This document shows positions 8,091 to 11,538 of a stretch of 11,538 nucleotides of DNA, piece by piece (the first letter of the stretch is position 1; every line of letters begins with the position of its first letter). Origin of the DNA: Poronia punctata. Lineage: Eukaryota > Ascomycota > Sordariomycetes > Xylariales > Xylariaceae. The position numbers were made by a program, and so were the translations under genes. A model generated the notes under the pieces. It searched no databases. It was given only the letters and a program-made list of their open reading frames with translations, and was not told where the DNA came from. The DNA lies in NCBI GenBank assembly GCA_022579005.1, contig MU402001.1:1-11538 (forward strand), in the 5' to 3' direction.

Positions 8091-10074
8091 GGTTTTATAT
8101 ATATATTTAATTAAAAAAACTGTAGTATAGTAATTATAAAAATTTATAAGCAGAAACTAGCAGTACATATATAAGCTATATAGTTATTATTATTAAAAAA
8201 ACCTTATAAGCTAGTATTTCTAGTTTATAGTATAATTGTTTTATAATTTAAATAATTACTTTTTTAGTTTTTTATTTTATATTTGTTTTTATATTAATTT
8301 GTTTTATAGTATTTTATTTTTTTATAAAAGAAGTTTGCTTTTATTTAAGCGTTTTATATAGCAAAAACAGTTTTTAAAGTTATACTTGTTATAAAGTAAT
8401 AAAATAACTATATTTATCTCTTGCTTTTTTTTATTTACTTTTATAGCAGCTTATAGTTTAATATTTATTATTTTTGCTAAATTAATTATTAAGCAGTAGT
8501 TAGCTTTTTAAAAATTAAAAGCTATTTTTAAAATATTATAAGTTAATACTAAAATTTTATTTAAATTGTTTAATTTATAGGGTTTGTTTATATTATTTAT
8601 AATTATACTTTAATTATAATATTTATTATATTTAGTTAATTTTATTTTTATATTAATATTTAGTATATAAATATTATACGTATAGTACTTATAAGCTAAA
8701 AGCATATAAGTTATAAATATAGTTATAAGTAAATAAAATAGTATAATTATATGCTTAATATTTATTTTGTTTTTTAAGCCTAGGTTTTTTAATATTATAG
8801 GTTTTTTTTTATATATAATTATATTATTAATAAACTTGCAAATTATAGTAAACTTTGCTAATTAGCGTTTAAGTTTATTTTAGTATTTTTAAAAAATAAA
8901 TTGTTTTAGTTTTTTAATTATTATAGCTTAGTTATAGTTATTATTATAAAAGTACGCTTTATATGCTTTTAATTTATATATATTAACTACTTTACTATTA
9001 ATATTTTTGTTATAAATAATATTTTTTTTTAAAAAATATGCAATATATAAGTATATGCTTATATAGTTTAGCTTTATTTACGCCTTACTTAGTGTACTAT
9101 TAAGCTTATTAGCTATAATATTAAAGTTATTAATATTAAATAGTTTTATTTTAATATTTTTTTATGTTAGCTTAGTACTTTAGCATTTTTTAGTAACTTA
9201 TTTATTTTTTTTATTTAGTAGTAAGCGTTATATATAGTATTATATGTTAGCTATTATAGTATAAAAAGCTATTTTATTTTTACTTTTTTTTATTAAGTAG
9301 TTAATTAGTAAAACTTAAATTTTAGCACTTTTTTTTTTTATTTGCTTGCTATTAAATTTATTTATTATATAGCAGGCTAATAAAATCTAAGTAATTACTT
9401 GCTTATAAAATATTTATAAATACTAACAGCGTTTTATAAAATTTTTATTAATTTTAAAGTTTGCTTAGTAATTTAAGTTTTTTTTAATATATTTATAGTT
9501 GCTTTATAACGTAGTTAATTTATAAATAGTTATAATATATTTTAGCTATTGCTTTTTACTTTTAATTTATTTACGTTTTATTATATACTATATTATTAGT
9601 ATATAGTATTGTAGCTTGCTTAGTAAAATAAAGGCTAATATAGTAAATATTACTAAACTAACAACATAATTTTTTTATAGCTTTTAAAGCAAGGTAAATA
9701 GTTATATAAGCTTTTTTAAGTTTATACTAATATATTAATAAGCTTTATTAAAAAATATAAAAGCTACTATAATTATATACTTTTTTTTATAGCTATTTAT
9801 TAAGCTTTAAATTATTTTTAAAGTACTAAGTATAAAAAAGTTGCTTTAGTTTTTTTAGCTTTATATAAAAATTGTAATTTTTTTTTTTTTGCTTTTTTTT
9901 TTTTTTATGCTTACTGTTTATTTTATTTAATTAAAGCTATAGTATAAGTTTTTATTTTTAGTATATGCTTTATATTTAATTAAGATTTAAAGTTACTAGG
10001 TTGCTATATAGCTATAGTTTACTAGTTTTTTAAACTTTGTGCTTTATTAATATATTATAAATATTAGTACTATA
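8091..10074. other. No gene seen; 2 kb strand-asymmetric T-rich block
   Basis: From about 8220 the plus strand is strongly T-rich (for example 38 T and about 16 A in 8281-8340), whereas 7741-7800 has about 45 A and 12 T. In the T-rich part G often exceeds C, as expected if C-to-T changes fell mainly on the plus strand. No frame stays open on either strand. An AT-rich patch at 8100-8220 contains AGCAGAAACTAGCAGTACAT, slightly less decayed. The block ends abruptly at the LTR-like segment. Confidence 0.55.
9878..9906. repeat. Interrupted poly-T tract (T13-GC-T14)
   Basis: Thirteen T (9878-9890), GC, then fourteen T (9893-9906). On the minus strand this is a poly-A tract interrupted by GC, which could be the A-tail of an old non-LTR element reading leftward, but no matching element body is recognised. 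It may equally be simple slippage. Confidence 0.75.
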
Positions 10075-10271
10075 TGTTAGATCTAATAGGTTATAAGATA
10101 ATAGGAATTAATATAATGCCTATATAGTAGAAGTTATACGGCTGTAGTAGGGACTACTATAAAGGAAAAGGTCCTCTTATAAAGGGTTTTTCTTTACTTA
10201 TTTAGTATGTGCAGATTTTGCAAAAAAGAGAAGTTTTACTTTTTTATGCATATTATTAATTAATATATACA
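10075..10271 (+). mobile_element. LTR-like segment, probable left LTR of a retrotransposon
   Basis: The segment opens with TGTTAGATCTAATAGG and may close at TATACA, giving the TG...CA ends typical of LTRs and a length of about 197 bp. A shorter end at ATGCA (10250) is also possible. GC is 35 of 120 in 10081-10200, well above the flanks. About thirteen GA/TC dinucleotides occur in 170 bases, whereas they are rare elsewhere. Two TATAAAGG boxes lie mid-segment, as expected for an LTR promoter on the plus strand. TTAGATCTAA (10077-10086) is a perfect palindrome near the left end. No matching right LTR or target-site duplication is visible in the window, so a solo LTR or another repeat type remains possible. 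A short copia-type LTR is my guess from the length and TGTTAG start only. Confidence 0.5.
10158..10186 (+). promoter_or_regulatory. Two TATA-box-like motifs in the LTR-like segment
   Basis: TATAAAGG at 10158-10165 and TATAAAGGG at 10178-10186 are 20 bases apart, separated by AAAAGGTCCTCT. A short GGAC (10151-10154) and GTCC (10171-10174) can pair around the first box. If this is an LTR, transcription would start shortly downstream and run rightward, into the decayed region up to the window edge. Promoter activity is inferred only. Confidence 0.35.
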
Positions 10272-10397
10272 ATTTAGCTATTTATGCTAGTTTTAATAAT
10301 TAAAAGTTTTATATTGCTTGTTATTATTATTAAAGCTTAATAGTATAGTAACTTAGTAATAATAGTATTAGCTAATAAAATTAAACTATTTTGCTTA
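10272..10397 (+). other. Leader-like stretch after the LTR; primer-binding site not clear
   Basis: Directly after the proposed LTR end comes ATTTAGCTATTTATGCTAG. In an LTR element a tRNA-primer site starting TGG is expected here. TAG at 10274-10276 could be a mutated TGG, but I cannot match the following bases to a tRNA 3' end. Stops are dense up to about 10390. Confidence 0.25.
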
Positions 10398-11538
10398 AAG
10401 AAATTTTATTACTAAGATAAGGAATTTAAAATAAGAGCTTTAGCTTTATAGCTATAGTAATATATTAACTTAAAAAATAAGAAACTTTAGCTTAAATAAC
10501 TTAAACTTGTTAATATTACTAAACTTAATAAAAAGCTTATTACTTTTGCTATTAAAAAAACTAGATTTAGGTTTTATATAGCTAGGAATACTTTTACTTT
10601 AAATAGAAATAAATAAGTTAATATTAAAAATTTTTTAATAAATTTTTTTAACTTTACTAAAAAGTTTAAATTAATATTTATATTTTTTAAAAATAAATAT
10701 AAATAAAGCGTTAAGGCTTAAAAGAAGCTTAATAATAAAATAGCAAAGCTAAAAACTTAAATAAGTAATATTGTATTTAAAAACTATAAGGCTTTTTATA
10801 TAAAATATAATAAAAAAGTAAATAAATAGTATAACAATTTTTAAAAAGTTAAAAAAACTATAACTAAAGTATTGCTAGTTATTGTTTAAGCAAACTTTTT
10901 TAACTTTGTTAAAAAAAGCGTAAAAAAATTAATTAAAAACTTTAAAAAATTTATTATAAAATAAAATTATTATATTTTATAACTTAAATAATATAAACTT
11001 AACGCGTTGCTTAGTACTTACTTTTTTTTTTAATAGCTTTTTAAAGCTTTTAGCAAAAAATATAAATATTAGTATAACGCGTTTAAAATAATATATAAAA
11101 AATAAATATATAAAAGCAAGCTTTATTATTTAAAATTAGCTGCTAACTTTTAAGCATATATAGTAATTAACTAAAAGCTTAAAAAAATAAAAATAACTAA
11201 AAGGTTTTTTATAATATTTAATAAAAAAAAAATAAAAAACTAAGCTTAAAAGTTAAAAAGTAAAAATATACTTTTAATATTAACAAGCACTTTTTTTATA
11301 AGCAAAAAATAAAAACAATATTTTTGTTTTATAACTTTTAGCTAAAGCTAAAAAGCTGTTTGCTAAAAAACTACTACTAATTTACTTAAACAAACTAAAA
11401 AAAATATTTATAACTTTAAAAAAATATACTTAGCATATAAAAATTATTATAACTTTTTTAAATGCTAGTATATATTTTTAAAGCTTTAAAAAAAAGGTTT
11501 TATAAAAAACTTAAAATATAAAAACTTTATTAAGTTTA
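10398..11538 (+). pseudogene. Decayed possible internal coding region of the LTR element
   Basis: Read in the frame beginning at 10398, this stretch contains about 30 stops in about 380 codons, all TAA or TAG. That is slightly fewer than the composition would predict, with open runs such as 38 codons at 10500-10613 and about 29 codons next. TAA and TAG are what CAA, CAG and TGG codons become under RIP. The hypothetical product is lysine-, asparagine-, leucine- and phenylalanine-rich, and I see no CCHC zinc knuckle, protease, integrase or reverse-transcriptase motif. By position after a left LTR it would be a gag-type region, but this is inference. GA dinucleotides remain frequent to about 10615, so the first part is less mutated. 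The region runs off the window edge. Confidence 0.3.

Larger units (their letters stand above)
1..10074. other. AT-rich, RIP-like decayed heterochromatic DNA
   Basis: The stretch is dominated by A and T, with TA steps clearly exceeding AT steps. In a hand count of the first 180 bases, CA+TG is about 6 against about 14 for AC+GT, which is the direction expected after CpA-to-TpA mutation. TC and GA are also rare (about four TC and no GA seen in the first 360 bases), while surviving C lies mostly in GC or AC. Stops are frequent in all frames and are TAA or TAG. Known biology: repeat-induced point mutation in ascomycetes leaves this pattern in duplicated DNA. That the host is such a fungus is an inference. 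Normal genes are not visible anywhere in this stretch. Confidence 0.85.

Noticed and set aside
7116..8785. Shared GCCTAGG words at about 7117 and 8778 as element ends
   Set aside because: Similarity does not extend beyond about ten bases on either side, so it is not enough to call a repeat.
9878..9906. Poly-A tail of a minus-strand non-LTR retrotransposon
   Set aside because: No element body or target duplication is recognisable beside it, and poly-T runs are common across this T-rich block.
6900..10050. Large inverted duplication between the A-rich (6900-8100) and T-rich (8220-10050) blocks
   Set aside because: Apparent reverse-complement similarity is confined to low-complexity AAATAAA/TTTATTT words. 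I could not align any longer distinctive stretch.
10151..10186. Small structured RNA gene in the GC-richer segment
   Set aside because: Only four-base complementary arms (GGAC/GTCC) are visible, with no conserved RNA motif. An LTR promoter explanation fits the TATAAAG motifs better.
1..11538. Mitochondrial, apicoplast or AT-rich bacterial genome
   Set aside because: Those genomes carry long intact frames and tRNA or rRNA genes. Here no plus-strand frame is open for any useful length and the context-specific loss of CA, TC and TGA fits mutational decay instead.

Overview
The window looks like a silenced, mutation-decayed block of a filamentous fungal (ascomycete-type) genome. It is extremely AT-rich. 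The dinucleotide TA is far commoner than AT, CA/TG are scarce except in GCA/TGC, and every frame on both strands is riddled with TAA and TAG. By eye I find a single TGA (4880-4882) and no TCA. Repeat copies inside the window differ from each other almost entirely by C/T and G/A transitions. This combination is the known footprint of repeat-induced point mutation (RIP), a fungal process that converts C to T in duplicated DNA. The species cannot be named from this sequence. A centromere-flanking or AT-isochore position is plausible but unproven.

Layout. Bases 1-2904 hold decayed repeats: a 66-bp repeat (216-281 and 2261-2326), a four-copy 67-bp tandem array (541-808), a tiny GC-rich island (1131-1144), a GTAAA-type microsatellite (1281-1348), a hairpin (1351-1381), and a longer direct repeat (1511-1834 and 2421-2904) whose second copy carries 160 extra bases. 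Bases 3231-4025 hold a 350-bp direct duplication. A stop-free minus-strand frame at 4062-4379 is judged not to be a gene. Two 90-bp tandem units lie at 5633-5812 and three 153-154-bp units with an internal hairpin at 7637-8090. From about 8220 to 10074 the plus strand is T-rich, whereas the preceding and following blocks are A-rich.

At 10075 the composition changes abruptly. A roughly 197-bp segment starting TGTTAG, with two TATAAAG motifs and many GA/TC dinucleotides, resembles the left long terminal repeat (LTR) of a retrotransposon. To its right, up to the window edge, is a decayed, possibly once-coding region on the same strand.

I see no intact protein-coding gene, tRNA, rRNA or CRISPR array. 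The content is best explained as a graveyard of repeats and at least one LTR-type element under genome defence. I did not find a convincing new multi-gene system. The most notable points are the unusual base context of the surviving cytosines, the hairpin-bearing tandem arrays, and the sharply bounded less-mutated LTR-like island.
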